DNA from: Siphonodentalium dalli
Lineage: Eukaryota; Mollusca; Scaphopoda; Gadilida; Siphonodentaliidae
NCBI GenBank assembly: GCA_032622095.1
Contig: CP136061.1
Span: 64,359,127-64,423,126, forward strand
Length of the DNA: 64,000 nt
Direction: 5' to 3'
In this document: positions 25,200 through 36,281 of the stretch, piece after piece
How positions within the stretch are numbered: the first letter of the stretch is position 1
How the letters are laid out: each line of letters opens with the position of its first letter
Program-made: the position numbers and the translations under genes
Notes under the pieces: generated by a model
Seen by the model: only the letters and a program-made list of their open reading frames with translations
Database searches by the model: none
Told to the model about the DNA's origin: nothing

Positions 25200-25882
25200 T
25201 TAGGCAGATATCCCTAAAGTATATACGATGAGGATTGTTTACACTCGATTTGCATCAATTTACAAATGTGATTCGTAAAAACATATCCAGTGGTCCAATA
25301 TTCCGCCAAAAAATTCACTTTTTGTAATTTTTTGAAAAATCTCGAAAAAATCAGGAATTTTGGGGTAGGGAGAAATATTACGTAATATCTCAACTAAATG
25401 GATGCGAATTGCACATTGGGTCCAAGTACATCTTATAGCATAATCTTTTTGTCAGTTTTGTAATGCACATTCAGAGTGTTAGCCTATTTTGTTTAGAAGT
25501 TATCGCATCTTATGTGTGGGCAAACTTTTTTTATTTTTTATATTTTTAATGGAAGAAATACGATTTGTTAGCAAAAAATATATTTTGCCCAACATAGAAC
25601 TATCCGTTCTTTATTGAACTTATAGACAAGAGCGTGTGCAATATAAAAACGCTTGGAATATATTTCTAAACCTAACTTGTGAATTTATATGTATTTTTTA
25701 GTGAATTAAAATATTTTCGACAAATTTTGAGAGAAATAAATGGTAAACAGGCTGTGGTATCTCTATGCCCCAAGCAGGTCGCTGATCACCTCCAATGTCA
25801 TAATTGCCCTGGATAATACCTATCAGGAAATACCAATTTCTGCGCTCTCCGGTGGCACCTACCTCTGCCACAGCCTGGTCTA
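25200..25882 (-). repeat. Right terminal inverted repeat of the 11.2-kb element
   Basis: Counterpart of the left arm. It starts immediately after the stop codon of the right-hand coding region, so it also serves as that gene's 3' flank. The outermost 140 bp is the best conserved part. Confidence 0.7.
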
Positions 25883-27252
25883 TAATTGCAGTCTGAATCG
25901 CCACAGATCACTATTATTAGGCCATCACGATAATCGTGCACCTGAGAGCAATACAATCCGACCGGTTCAGACCGGCTTGCGGAGAATCGCAGCTATTGTT
26001 CATTAGAGTATAAACTACTAGATAGATATTAATTGACCTACATGGCTGAGATTGATCATTAGCTATGATGTCCAGGGTACAATGGCATGTCATGTTTGCA
26101 ATCATCAAATGATAGCATTTCTAAATTCTACCGTGAAGTTGATGCTCTTTACGAGATTCGAACCATGAACATAATTCTGACTAATCCCTGTCTGAAATTA
26201 ATAATGACACTACCGACTATTAGTACTACTACTGTCATATTAAGTAACAAATTAACAACTATTATTATACATGAAACAGTTCCATTCTGATATTGATAAA
26301 CTGTAGACAACTTAAAGCGTCGACTAACACAGCTGGTTCAAAAATGTGTGACAGTATTGAAACATAAAACACAAAGTATTATGTGAAAGCACGTTGTTCA
26401 TAACATTATGATAGATATGAGCGTCAGTAGCGAGGGAATTATTGAAAGAAAATTCCGCTAGTTGAAACGCCACGAGTATAATAACATTCGCACGAAAGTA
26501 GGAGACTTCTGGTAACGAACCACGTGGCAGTTATGGTCTGACCAATTCTTATTCTATCATACCTGATAGGCTCTATAATAATTCCATAGATGTATTTCTC
26601 ACAATAATCTTAACAGTATGATAAATACGATCGTCAGTAGCGAGGGAATTATTGAAAGAAAATTCTGCTAGTTGAACCGCCACGAGTATAACATTCGCAT
26701 GAAATTAGGAGACTTCGGGTAGTGAACCACGTGGCATTTATGGTCTGACCAATTCTATCATACCTTATAGGCTCTATAATAATTCCATAGATGTATTTCT
26801 CACAATAATCAATGTGCATCGTAAGTCATTGAAACGATGGCCGTTCTATGGCGAATTGGTCAATTGTTGTTGTCATGGTCAATTCCAAGACGCAAAAATA
26901 TCGGCTTTTTCGAAAACACGGAAAAAGTATATGTTTGAAGCGAAACGGTCCATGAATTCTAAACCGATAATTATAAAAACGAACGAGGAGGCAACCAGAA
27001 AGATATATTGTATCGACAAATTGAATTTGTTGAGTTGCTGTAAAACTCAAAATTCAGAAAGATACTCCCTTAGACATCTTGTTGGTTACGCGTACAGCCG
27101 GTTATATTGGGACAGTTCATGCGTGACTAATCTGGGCAAGCACAATAAATGTCGGGATGCAACCAAAAAGTTAACCCCTTTCCTACTGTGGTTTACAAAG
27201 CAGGACATATATCCATATAGTTCAGTGTTAAAGGCTTCCTTTAGCGGAAAAA
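25883..27252. mobile_element. 5-kb TIR element, copy 2, right part
   Basis: Continues the copy: GATCACTATTATTAGGCCAT and the block CATGGCTGAGATTGATCATT match copy 1 near 8,390 and 8,500. The right end (27,205-27,252) carries the inverted terminal motif TATAGTTCAGTGTTAAAGGC followed by TTCCTTTAGCGG. An internal segment of roughly 180 bp is tandemly duplicated (26,400-26,580 and 26,620-26,800). Confidence 0.65.
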
Positions 27253-27539
27253 TGCAGAAAACAAACAGTGTGTATGACAATGGTATAACAAATTAAAGAC
27301 AAGAGACAAATATCACTGCAAAATATTTTGTTTCTGGATTCACTGTAAATGTTTTCCGAGGCGAGCTGTCAGATGTGGTCCTGCATGCTCCATGGTGCAC
27401 CTCAAAATCGAAGGACTGACCCGGCCCACATTGGCGGCACTCTTGGATGGGAAAAGTGAACATGCATGCATGGAATGGACCAGCATGGAATGCTTCCGAA
27501 TCCATGAGATGTAGTGACAACACAGCCTCATCTCCTGGA

Positions 27540-27820
27540 GGCAATGTCCATCCAAGAAATGGAGAAGAAAGGCAAGTATCCTGACCAGGTCGCCTGGTTC
27601 TTCGAGGAACAAATTCCGGTGCCTCGGTATTTACTTTATAAGCGTGTGTAGGTTCTGGCTAAGGAGCCAAAGAAGGCCATGAACTGGAAGGCCAAGGCCA
27701 CACTGGAGGTGGAGAAAAGAAAGCAGGTGTATAACAGGGATAAAAGTTTTGCCCAAAACCTGGAGGGACAGAAGCCGGAAAAGACCCAAACTGAGGGCAG
27801 GTCGAAGCCTGTGCAGTAAA
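27540..27820 (+). pseudogene. Decayed coding-like segment, unknown protein
   Basis: One plus-strand frame reads MSIQEMEKKGKYPDQVAWFF, EEQIPVPRYLLYKRV, then an in-frame TAG, then VLAKEPKKAMNWKAKATLEV and EKRKQVYNRDKSFAQNLEGQ before a stop at about 27,818. Lysine/glutamate-rich composition and a single premature stop suggest a formerly translated helical, basic protein. The GC content is higher than in the surroundings up to 28,220. I do not recognise the family; a transposon accessory protein is the likeliest guess. Confidence 0.35.
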
Positions 27821-28889
27821 TTACCCTGGAATGCAGGCGGTGACAGTTTACACATGTCTTCCTATTTGAGAGGAACGACCATGTGTCTATAGTACTGGGG
27901 CTTTCCAGCTACATCTACTGATGAAGTAGCCATGGCAAGAGACTGGCGTGTGCAGCGACAGGACAAACCCAGGACAATCTGAAGGCATTTCTCAAAGGGA
28001 GACAGCCACAGAACTTCCATACAATGCCCCTTTCTGCAATAGAAGTGGAGGCTGCAACTATGAACATAGAGGAGGCATGACCAGTCTCCAAACTTCTGGA
28101 CACATGGGCCATATGGAGGGGGCATCAAGAGAGAGTCACATCAGAGGGGAAAGCGGAGGCTGCTTCCTTCGTAGGGCCACCAGAGAAGCTACTCTAGTCC
28201 AGGGCTTAAAATCTTGACGAGAAACTGAATCTTCATTCTCAGTTTTCTTTCTCGTAAAATCAGCCGATTTGCTGCAGAAATGCTATAAAATGATTCTCGC
28301 ATATTTTATCCACTAGCAAATGGGAAAAATACCTGTGTAAACAACAATAGAGACAAGAAGCACATGAAATTTTAGTCAACTATGGATGACATTGAACAGC
28401 AAATTTTTATGGATTTTAAGACCTGAGTCCAGAAGGAAGGCAGCCACCTGGGGCAGATACAGTTGTCGAAATTGGTCTCGGCAATAAGCAATGTCGAGGG
28501 AAGCACCCATGTGAACATGTGAAATGTAAATTGTCACAGAATTCAACTTTTCGTGGGTCATGTTCCCTTATTTGACAAGTGTAATCCGAAATTCATCAAG
28601 TTAAAACCACGCATCGGAATCATGATACGAAATTTGTATTGCTGAATAGACAACTGATTCGCTCTAAAAGTGGTACGATTCTCAAATTTTTTTGGCCTGG
28701 TATGCAATCATCAAAACATGATTGATCAAAACAACACAATAAACAATAGCCATAGATATTATTGTTGTTACTGGTAAAGGATTTATTTAAAAGGGAACAA
28801 GAGTCAACTAAAGCGACGTAGCTTTGGTGTGTAGCGCAGAAGGAAAAGGATAGATTGGCTTACCTCAGAGGCTTTTATAAGAATGAAGC

Positions 28890-29108
28890 ATGAGGTCATA
28901 TCTGGTTGACAAGTTCGCGTAAAATAAATGTACCGAAGATATCTCGTACAATTTCATTACCGACATTATGTTTAGCAAGAAATCGCCATCTGATTTTATA
29001 TGTAAATTTTTCTGTGAAGAATGAAGGATTACCCAATAGTTCAGGGTCCAAGATATCTTTGACAGAGATCCAAGCAATCACAGCCTCTAAAAGACTACAT
29101 ATATACAT
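28890..29108 (-). pseudogene. Possible fragment of a mobile-element protein
   Basis: A minus-strand 70-residue frame reads VIAWISVKDILDPELLGN and KFTYKIRWRFLAKHNVGNEI with regular aromatic/basic spacing. No start, partner frame or motif allows identification. Confidence 0.18.
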
Positions 29109-29583
29109 GTATTATAGGTCAAAATGATTTACATTATAATTTTAAACAATTAATTTACGGCCAGTTAATGGTCACATAACATTTGAATGTGACAAACTCC
29201 CATGACTTCTATATGGGCAAAATAATGACAACCAAACAACCATTGAACTAAACTATAATTTTTCGTAATAGATAATCATTTATTGTACACAACAAACATT
29301 CACTCGGCTGTTTTATTTACAGGGCTTGCTTAATGCACATTCCTTTTTGTTACGCGACATTTTGCCTTTCCCTTTAACGTTAATTTGATTAGTAGTCAAG
29401 CTGGCCTGGTTTCAGAAATTTATCAAGATATTGTTGAATAAGTCTCATGTACCAATAATAGACCAAGTCCATTGATATTTGTTTTAGTTATCACACTTAT
29501 GACTTGAAAATTCATGAAAACTTAACTGTAAATCAATCTAAAATTTTCAGATTGAGCCAATTTTTTTTAACTGTTATATGTAA

Positions 29584-29715
29584 AATAGTGACAATACTGT
29601 ATTTAAATGTGGTGTAGATGATATAGAATGAGACAAACCTTGAACTGCTATCTGTATAATAGAGACAATACTGCATTTAAATGTGGTGTAAATGATATAG
29701 AATGATACAAACCTT
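29584..29715 (+). repeat. Two tandem copies of about 64 bp
   Basis: The block with TTTAAATGTGGTGTA, GATGATATAGAATGA and ACAAACCTTGAACTG occurs near 29,590-29,650 and again near 29,660-29,720. Confidence 0.75.
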
Positions 29716-29909
29716 GAACTGGTCATCATAGTTTGATCGCACTGACAGATGCTTGACATACTCATTCAAACTGTCAATATTAATCTTCCCTTCATATTTA
29801 TTCTGGTTTTTGAGCTCCAATACTGAAATTTTTTCAAAAATTACAATTAAAAAATTATATGACGAGCAGCTTGCCGCAAACGAGAATAAACATTTGACTG
29901 TCACTCATC

Positions 29910-30259
29910 AAATATTTTTCGGTATCCACTCAAACACTAATATTTTTTTTTATTACACGCGTTTCAAACGAAATTCAGCATTTACAAAATAAATGTTCTC
30001 ATAAACGCCTTCAATTGATGCACCAAAGCCAACAGCTGATATCTGTCCATTACTCAGTCTTACTTCACTGCCCACAACAGAGAAATATAGTTCCGATATT
30101 AATCCATTTATTTCCCTTTAAGTATGTCAGTATTCAACACAAAATAATTTTATCAAGAGGTCCAAGAAAATTTATTGGTTTAATTATGAACATCGGAAAC
30201 GTTCATGTTAACCGTATGGCAAAATGCACTGGTTCCTACAGGAGCTAATTGTGTGAAGT
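29910..30259 (+). repeat. Direct duplication, copy 1 (350 bp)
   Basis: Nearly identical to 33,757-34,099. Ends in the first bases of the 60-bp minisatellite unit (GGAGCTAATTGTGTGAA), so the pair brackets a 3.5-kb insertion complex. Confidence 0.9.
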
Positions 30260-30543
30260 TTGTATATAAGATGGTGTATGTACATCCAACCAAAAGCCAT
30301 TGACTGGAGGTATAGCGTTGTGTTCCACGCGGTGTCCGACACTATGCTATGAATTTGGATAGTCACTATAAGCTAGTGTTTCATGTCTATTTTTATTCGC
30401 CGACTACTCATCAGAGACAGGCGATTTAATTAGATAAGTGGACATTTTATATGTCTGTTAACATGTATTCCATGTGTATATAGTTTGTGCCACGTCATGT
30501 GGAATTGTTGGATTTGCAAATTTCATGAAAGTTAACATGTATT
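30257..30543 (+). repeat. Inverted repeat arm of the 30-33 kb complex
   Basis: Pairs with the reverse complement of 32,934-33,199 over about 270 bp. The first part (TTTGTATATAAGATGGTGTA and on) occurs four times in the complex: here, 31,404-31,571 (direct), 31,665-31,742 (inverted) and 33,040-33,199 (inverted). Confidence 0.88.
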
Positions 30544-31211
30544 CCATGTGTATATAGTTTGTGCCACGTCGTGTGGAATTGTTGGATTTGCAAATTTCAT
30601 GCAATCATTCTGTTGGATGGTTTGTAGTTTGTAGTTTCAACCTCTCCGCGTTCCCTGCCGATGTGAAGCCTGCATGTCGGGTCGCTTTAAGATAGACCTC
30701 TATTTTTAACCAGTTTAAACTGGTTAATCTCCGAGGTTAGCCGATTGAATGCGAGTTGTGATAAGCAAAAAATCATGCTGGGTTGGTAATGTTACCGAAT
30801 AGCGCCCCCCAAGTGCGGTATCCCTTTGTGGTTACTTCACATGTGCGAATGTTTCAAGTGTGAAAGTTTGATCCGTAATTAATCACTTGTTAGTGAATCG
30901 TTAGGACAATTGAAGTCTCTTTGTGTGAGAGGGTTATCGCTGTTGCGTCAAGAATTAATTGATCAATATGAATTAGCTTGTTTGATCAAAATATAACGTC
31001 TGTCAGTGTAGCAATTGAGGAAATTCTTGTTCCTGTATTTGAGAGTCGAACTCTGTGACCTTCTCACGGAGGCCCGGTTCCTTTACGTAACAGGTTGTGG
31101 CGTTCTGGTCTCGTCGGTATTAAAGATCTTGGCATTTTTATGCAAAATTATCAGCTCCCGGCCATTTTCCGGCAAAATATTAACCTTTGACTTCTAAGGA
31201 ACGCAGCTTAG

Positions 31212-31400
31212 TTAGGCGTTTAGATTGAATAAAGAGCGTTTTTTCGACAATATTTCACCCAATTTACGGGTACGTCGGAAGACAAGACGTGGTGGTTCCT
31301 CAAATATTTCTTGCATTGAGGCTTCTTTAGAAAGAATTCCCCAGTTGTCCTTCAGGATATTACCAATTCTTTTGGCGCCTGGGTGGTATATTGTGCACAT
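31212..31400 (-). pseudogene. Penelope-like retroelement fragment
   Basis: 62-residue frame containing YHPGAKRIGNILKDNWGILS and EIFEEPPRLVFRRTRKLGEI. This pattern (long helix with 'I..ILK..W..L', then 'F..PP...F+R..NL.+IL') is the segment between the reverse transcriptase core and the GIY-YIG endonuclease in Penelope-like elements, as I recall it. It is cut off at 31,402 by a repeat of the surrounding complex and ends before any cysteine/GIY motif. Non-functional. Confidence 0.55.
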
Positions 31401-31742
31401 TTAGGTTTGTATATAAGATGGTGTATGTACATCCAACCGAAAGCCATTGACTGGAGGTAGCGTTGTGTTCCATGCGGTGTCCGACACTATGCTATGAATT
31501 TGGATAGTCACTATAAGCTAGTGTTTCATGTCTATTTTTATTCGCCGACTACTCATCAGAGACAGGCGATTAGGCAATGTAGGAACATGGGACACAGACC
31601 ACTAGTCTGTTGGTGATTGTTGAGTATATTTCACAATCAAAAATTAAAAACGACTACTCATTAGGGCACCGCGTGGAACACATCGCTACCTCCAGTCAAT
31701 GGCTTACGGTTGGATGTACATACACCATCTTATATACAAACC

Positions 31743-32308
31743 ACACTCAATGTGTCAGCCCTAGTAAAGTGCTGTTGTAAAGACAGGTCAAGCCATTCTA
31801 GGTTGCATATAATATGCAAATACATAACAATTTCTGCATCTAAAATGCAACAAATAGGCATAAACTATGCTGGTTTAAACTATGACTGTCACATTACTAA
31901 CTCATTTGACTCAAAGTGCAAAACTTGGGTGTGATACGACCGACTGCTCTAATGAAATAAGCAGCACGATGGAATCTATAAATTCCGAGCACAGAATACT
32001 CATTAAAGTGGCATATCATATGCCGAATTATAAAATTGGCACATATCGTGCATGCCCAAAAATATTGGGTGCTTCTGGCCTAGAAAAATCAGGCCAACTA
32101 CATTTAAAATATGCATACTATGCCGATCTAAATTATCACGCGTTTCCTGATGAGATTCCGCGTTATCGCTAGTATACTATAGTGAAAAAGTGAATCGAAA
32201 CATATGCTCAATTTAAAATATGACCATCCGGGCAATGTAGGAACATGGGACACAGACCACTAGTCTCTTGGTGATTGTTGAGTATATTTCACAATCAAAA
32301 ATTAAAAA
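31743..32308 (+). repeat. Direct repeat within the complex, copy 1
   Basis: Matches 33,205-33,755 over about 560 bp. Contains a 96-residue frame (31,882-32,172) whose shorter twin lies at 33,332-33,562. The twin stops early where TATGCATAC has become TAGGCATAC. Product not recognised. Confidence 0.88.
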
Positions 32309-32933
32309 CAATAACCCGAAGAAGTCACATAAAACCTAAATAAATGTTTTGGCATTATTTAAACTTCGCCAAACTTCGAAATCCAAAACCTTGGACAGAG
32401 GCTAGACTGAAAACATATGTGCCAATTAATGGTAATCAATTCATTCTTGACGCTACAGTCAGAAATATGTCAGACTAAGATAAACAGCGAGTCAAATACG
32501 ACACTAAAGAAGTGATTAATTTCTTATCCCAACATCAGTGGTATCAATTTCACACCACATATGTGGCATATATCGTCACGTGACCCAACCAACTTATGTT
32601 AGCTGGACTAGACTGGGCACTAAAGCCATTGGACACGCCTTAAAGCGTGATTGACGGCTGAACTGCCACGTGCTGGCTTTATACTATACACAACTCAAAA
32701 TATCGGAATTTTTATCTTATAGCGACCAGGCAGTCTTCAGAGCGACATTGTACGCGGACAGTTTGAAGCTACAAACCATCCAACCTACCACAAACGGGAC
32801 AAAGACGAATATGGAATCCTATGAATTCCTGATATACAGAATGATTGCACGATACGTGCAAATCCAACATACCACAAACGTGGCAAAGACAAATATTGAA
32901 TCCTATGCATTCCGAAGATACAGACTGATTGCA

Positions 32934-33199
32934 TGAAATTTGCAAATCCAACAATTCCACATGACGTGGCACAAACTATATACACATGGAATACATGTTA
33001 ACAGACATATAAAATGTCCACTTATCTAATTAAATCGCCTGTCTCTGATGAGTAGTCGGCGAATAAAAATAGACATGAAACACTAGCTTATAGTGACTAT
33101 CCAAATTCATAGCATAGTGTCGGACACCGCGTGGAACACATCGCTACCTCCAGTCAATGGCTTACGGTTGGATGTACATACACCATCTTATATACAAAA
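32934..33199 (-). repeat. Opposite inverted repeat arm of the 30-33 kb complex
   Basis: Reverse complement of 30,257-30,543 with few mismatches. Confidence 0.88.
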
Positions 33200-33204
33200 T
33201 TGAC

Positions 33205-33755
33205 ACTCAATGTGTCAGCCCTAGTAAAGCGCTGTTGTAAAGACAGGTCAAGCCATTCTAGGTTGCATATAATATGCAAATACATAACAATTTCTGCATC
33301 TAAAATGCAACAAATAGGCATAAACTAAACTATGACTGTCACATTACTAACTCATTTGACTCAAAGTGCAAAACTTGGGTGTGATACGACCGACTGCTCT
33401 AATGAAATAAGCAGCACGATGGAATCTATAAATTCCGAGCTCAGAATACTCATTAAAGTGGCATATCATATGCCGAATTATAAAATTGGCACATATCGTA
33501 CATTCCCAAAAATATTGGGTGCTTCTGGCCTAGAAAAATCAGGCCAACTACATTTAAAATAGGCATACTATGCCGATCTAAATTATCACGCGTTTCCTGA
33601 TGAGATTCGCGTTATCGCTAGTATACTATAGTGAAAAAGTGAATCGAAACATATGCTCAATTTAAAATATGACCATCCGGGCAATGTAGGAACATGGGAT
33701 ACAGACCACTAGTCTGTTGGTGATTGTTGAGTATATTTCACAATCAAAAATTCAA
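33205..33755 (+). repeat. Direct repeat within the complex, copy 2
   Basis: Second copy of 31,743-32,308, about 97-98% identical by eye. Both end with GGCAATGTAGGAACATGGGA, which also occurs at 31,572. Confidence 0.88.
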
Positions 33756-33756
33756 A

Positions 33757-34099
33757 AATATTTTTCGGTATCCACTCAAACACTAATTTTTTTTATTACA
33801 CGCGTTTCAAACGAAATTCAGCATTTACAAAATAAATTTTCTCATAAACGCCTTCAATTGATGCACCAAAGCCAACAGCTGATATCTGTCCATTACTCAG
33901 TCTTACTTCACTGCCCACAACAGAGAAATATAGTTCCGATATTAATCCATTTATTTCCCTTTAAGTATGTCAGTATTCAACACAAAATAATTTTATCAAG
34001 AGGTCCAAGAAAATTTATTGGTTTAATTATGAACATCGGAAACGTTCATGTTAACCGTATAGCAAAATGCACTGGTTCCTACAGGAGCTAATTGTGTGA
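33757..34099 (+). repeat. Direct duplication, copy 2
   Basis: Second copy of 29,910-30,259; continues into the minisatellite at 34,068. Confidence 0.9.
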
Positions 34100-35093
34100 A
34101 TGTGGAGGGTGTGTGATTATATAATAATGCACTGTATCCTATGGGAGCTAATTGTGTGAATGTGCAGGTTGTGTGATTATATAATAATGTACTGATTCCT
34201 ACGGGAGCTAATTATATGAATGTAGATGGTGTGTGATTATATAATAATGCTCTGTATCCTATGGGAGCTAATTGTGTGAATGTAGATGGTGTGTGATTAT
34301 ATAATAATGCTCTGTATCCTACGGGAGCTAATTGTGTGAATGTAGATGGTGTGTGATTATATAATAATGCTCTGTATCCTACGGGAGCAAATTGTGTGAA
34401 TGTGGAGGGTGTGTGATTATATAATAATGCACCGATTCCTACGGGAGCTAACTGTGTGAATGTTGAGGGTGTGTGATTATATAATAATGCACTGTATCCT
34501 ACGGGTGCTAATTATATGAATGTAGATGGTGTGTGATTCTATAATAATGTACTGATTCATACGGGAGCTAATTGTGTGAATGTGGAGGGTGTGTGATTAT
34601 ATAATAATGCACCGATTCCTACGGAAGCTAACTGTGTGAATGTTGAGGGTGTGTGATTATATAATAATGCACTGTATCCTACGGGAGCTAATTATATGAA
34701 TGTAGATGGTGTGTGATTATATAATAATGCTCTGTATCCTACGGGAGCTAATTGTGTGAATGTGGAGGGTGTGTGATTATATAATAATGCACCGATTCCT
34801 ACGGGAGCTAACTGTGTGAATGTTGAGGGTGTGTGATTATATAATAATGCACTGTATCCTACGGGAGCTAATTATATGAATGTAGATGGTGTGTGATTAT
34901 ATAATAATGTACTGATTCATACGGGAGCTAATTGTATGAATGTAGATGGTGTGTGATTATATAATAATGTACTGATTCATACGGGAGCTAATTGTGTGAA
35001 TGTGGAGGTTGTGTGATTATATAATAATGTACTGATTCCTACGGGAGCTAATTGTATGAATGTAGATGGTGTGTGATTATATAATAATGCACT
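34068..35093 (+). repeat. 60-bp minisatellite, about 17 units
   Basis: Exact 60-bp period; unit core GGAGCTAATTGTGTGAATGT plus GGTGTGTGATTATATAATAA. Variants (TGTGGAGGG, TGTAGATGG, TGTTGAGGG) alternate in a higher-order pattern. Extra units at 35,541-35,680 (about 2.3) and 42,308-42,396 (about 1.5). Confidence 0.95.
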
Positions 35094-35540
35094 TTATTCC
35101 ACACCCATTGACGTGAGTCGCATGAATTCAACGGAATCCCAGCCATTGAATACATATTAGTGTATACCTCTAGTGGAATACAAGCCGGAACTATTCTTGT
35201 TGACGTTGCCTCCAAGAAAGATGACGTACATTACGTCGATCACCCGCTTCCGGTAATCCCCCGATAATATTACTGGTTATTTATCAGACTAAAATCACAA
35301 TAAAGGTAGCTATAGTAACAATGAAGGTGACATTCATGGATTGAACTTATCTGACTGAACGGTGTAGAATAAATACAGAACACAACTTGCATCATAATCT
35401 CGAATCTTTTATCGAACTCATTGCGGACGGCGCAAAGTTATATTTCGCTCGAGCTACGCTCTCACGAAATATATCCTTGCGCCATCCGCAACTCATTCGA
35501 TAAAAGAGTCTCGATTAAGATGCGCGTTGTGTTCTGTCTA
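35094..35540. mobile_element. 447-bp hairpin-containing insertion in the minisatellite
   Basis: Interrupts the 60-bp array within a unit (GCACT / TGTATCC). Its right part (35,376-35,537) is a strong inverted repeat (AGAACACAACTTGCATC ... GATGCGCGTTGTGTTCT, with GCTCGAGC-like centre). The 5' part of the hairpin segment also occurs at 47,338-47,470. Confidence 0.65.
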
Positions 35541-35685
35541 TGTATCCTACGGGAGCTAATTGTGTGAATGTGGAGGGTGTGTGATTATATAATAATATAC
35601 TGATTCATACCGGAGCTAATTGTATGAATGTGGAGATTGTGTGATTATATAATAATGTACTGAATCTTACGGGAGGGGCTTATTC
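35541..35685 (+). repeat. Minisatellite units beyond the insertion
   Basis: About 2.3 further 60-bp units in phase with the main array. Confidence 0.9.
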
Positions 35686-35689
35686 TCAC

Positions 35690-36281
35690 TTTGCCGAGGA
35701 GCCTGCAGAAATATCAAATATCACCGGCAAAGGAGTCAGGGTCGCACCTATAGTCTGTATTAATTAAAAAACGGTTTGCTTCCGAGATGTGTTTTTTCAG
35801 CATGCCGAATGAATGAATTTAAAATGAGTAGTCGTCAGATGAGCGATTTTCATGTTCACTCAGTGAAATTATAATCTGCTGTTTGTAACAGAGATTCGTA
35901 TTCATATTTAATATTTAAACGTGGTATACATGTGTAGCGGGTATTTTGGTTTTGTTTGTAGTATAAATGAGATATCAGCTAAGTTATATTGTATATTGAT
36001 CTTTGACATGCATAATGCTTCTCGAAACAATGTCGTCTTTTCCCCAACGCGTTGTCTACTCTAAACTGAGTGTGTGGAATCAATGCGACAAACCATCTCC
36101 TCAACACTCACTGTCGTCAACTGTCTTTGTAGTGGGGCTACCCTCTTCAGCTGAGACTTCTAGTCTCGATGCAAAGTGTTCCGAAAATATCCATTTGATT
36201 CTGCAACAATAATCTCAACAACTCAGTGTTAAAGATGATAAGGTGTTGCTGCTGTAAAATTACCTATCTGATTCGATAAAT
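35690..36281. other. Nothing recognised
   Basis: A 69-residue frame at 36,003-36,212 is open but shows no motif. Confidence 0.35.

Larger units (their letters stand above)
14686..25882. mobile_element. 11.2-kb long-TIR DNA transposon-like element
   Basis: Begins TAGACCAGGCTGTGG and ends with its inverse CCACAGCCTGGTCTA. It is flanked on both sides by TAA (14,683-14,685 and 25,883-25,885), a probable 3-bp target duplication. The ends form imperfect inverted repeats of roughly 690 bp (about 14,686-15,380 against 25,200-25,882), visibly diverged. It sits inside the second copy of the 5-kb element, because the flanking DNA joins up with copies 1 and 3. Inside are coding remnants on the left (minus) and right (plus), both reading towards their nearer terminus. 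A 3-bp TWA-type duplication recalls PIF/Harbinger, but I see no matching transposase, so the superfamily is open. Confidence 0.72.

Noticed and set aside
31882-33562. Duplicated 96/76-residue frames as a gene pair
   Set aside because: Both lie in a 560-bp DNA-level duplication within a mobile complex, and non-coding flanks are equally conserved.
34068-35093. Possible repetitive protein in the 60-bp array (period divisible by three)
   Set aside because: Each unit carries stop codons in the frames examined (TGTGTGA, TAATAATG), so no long frame exists.
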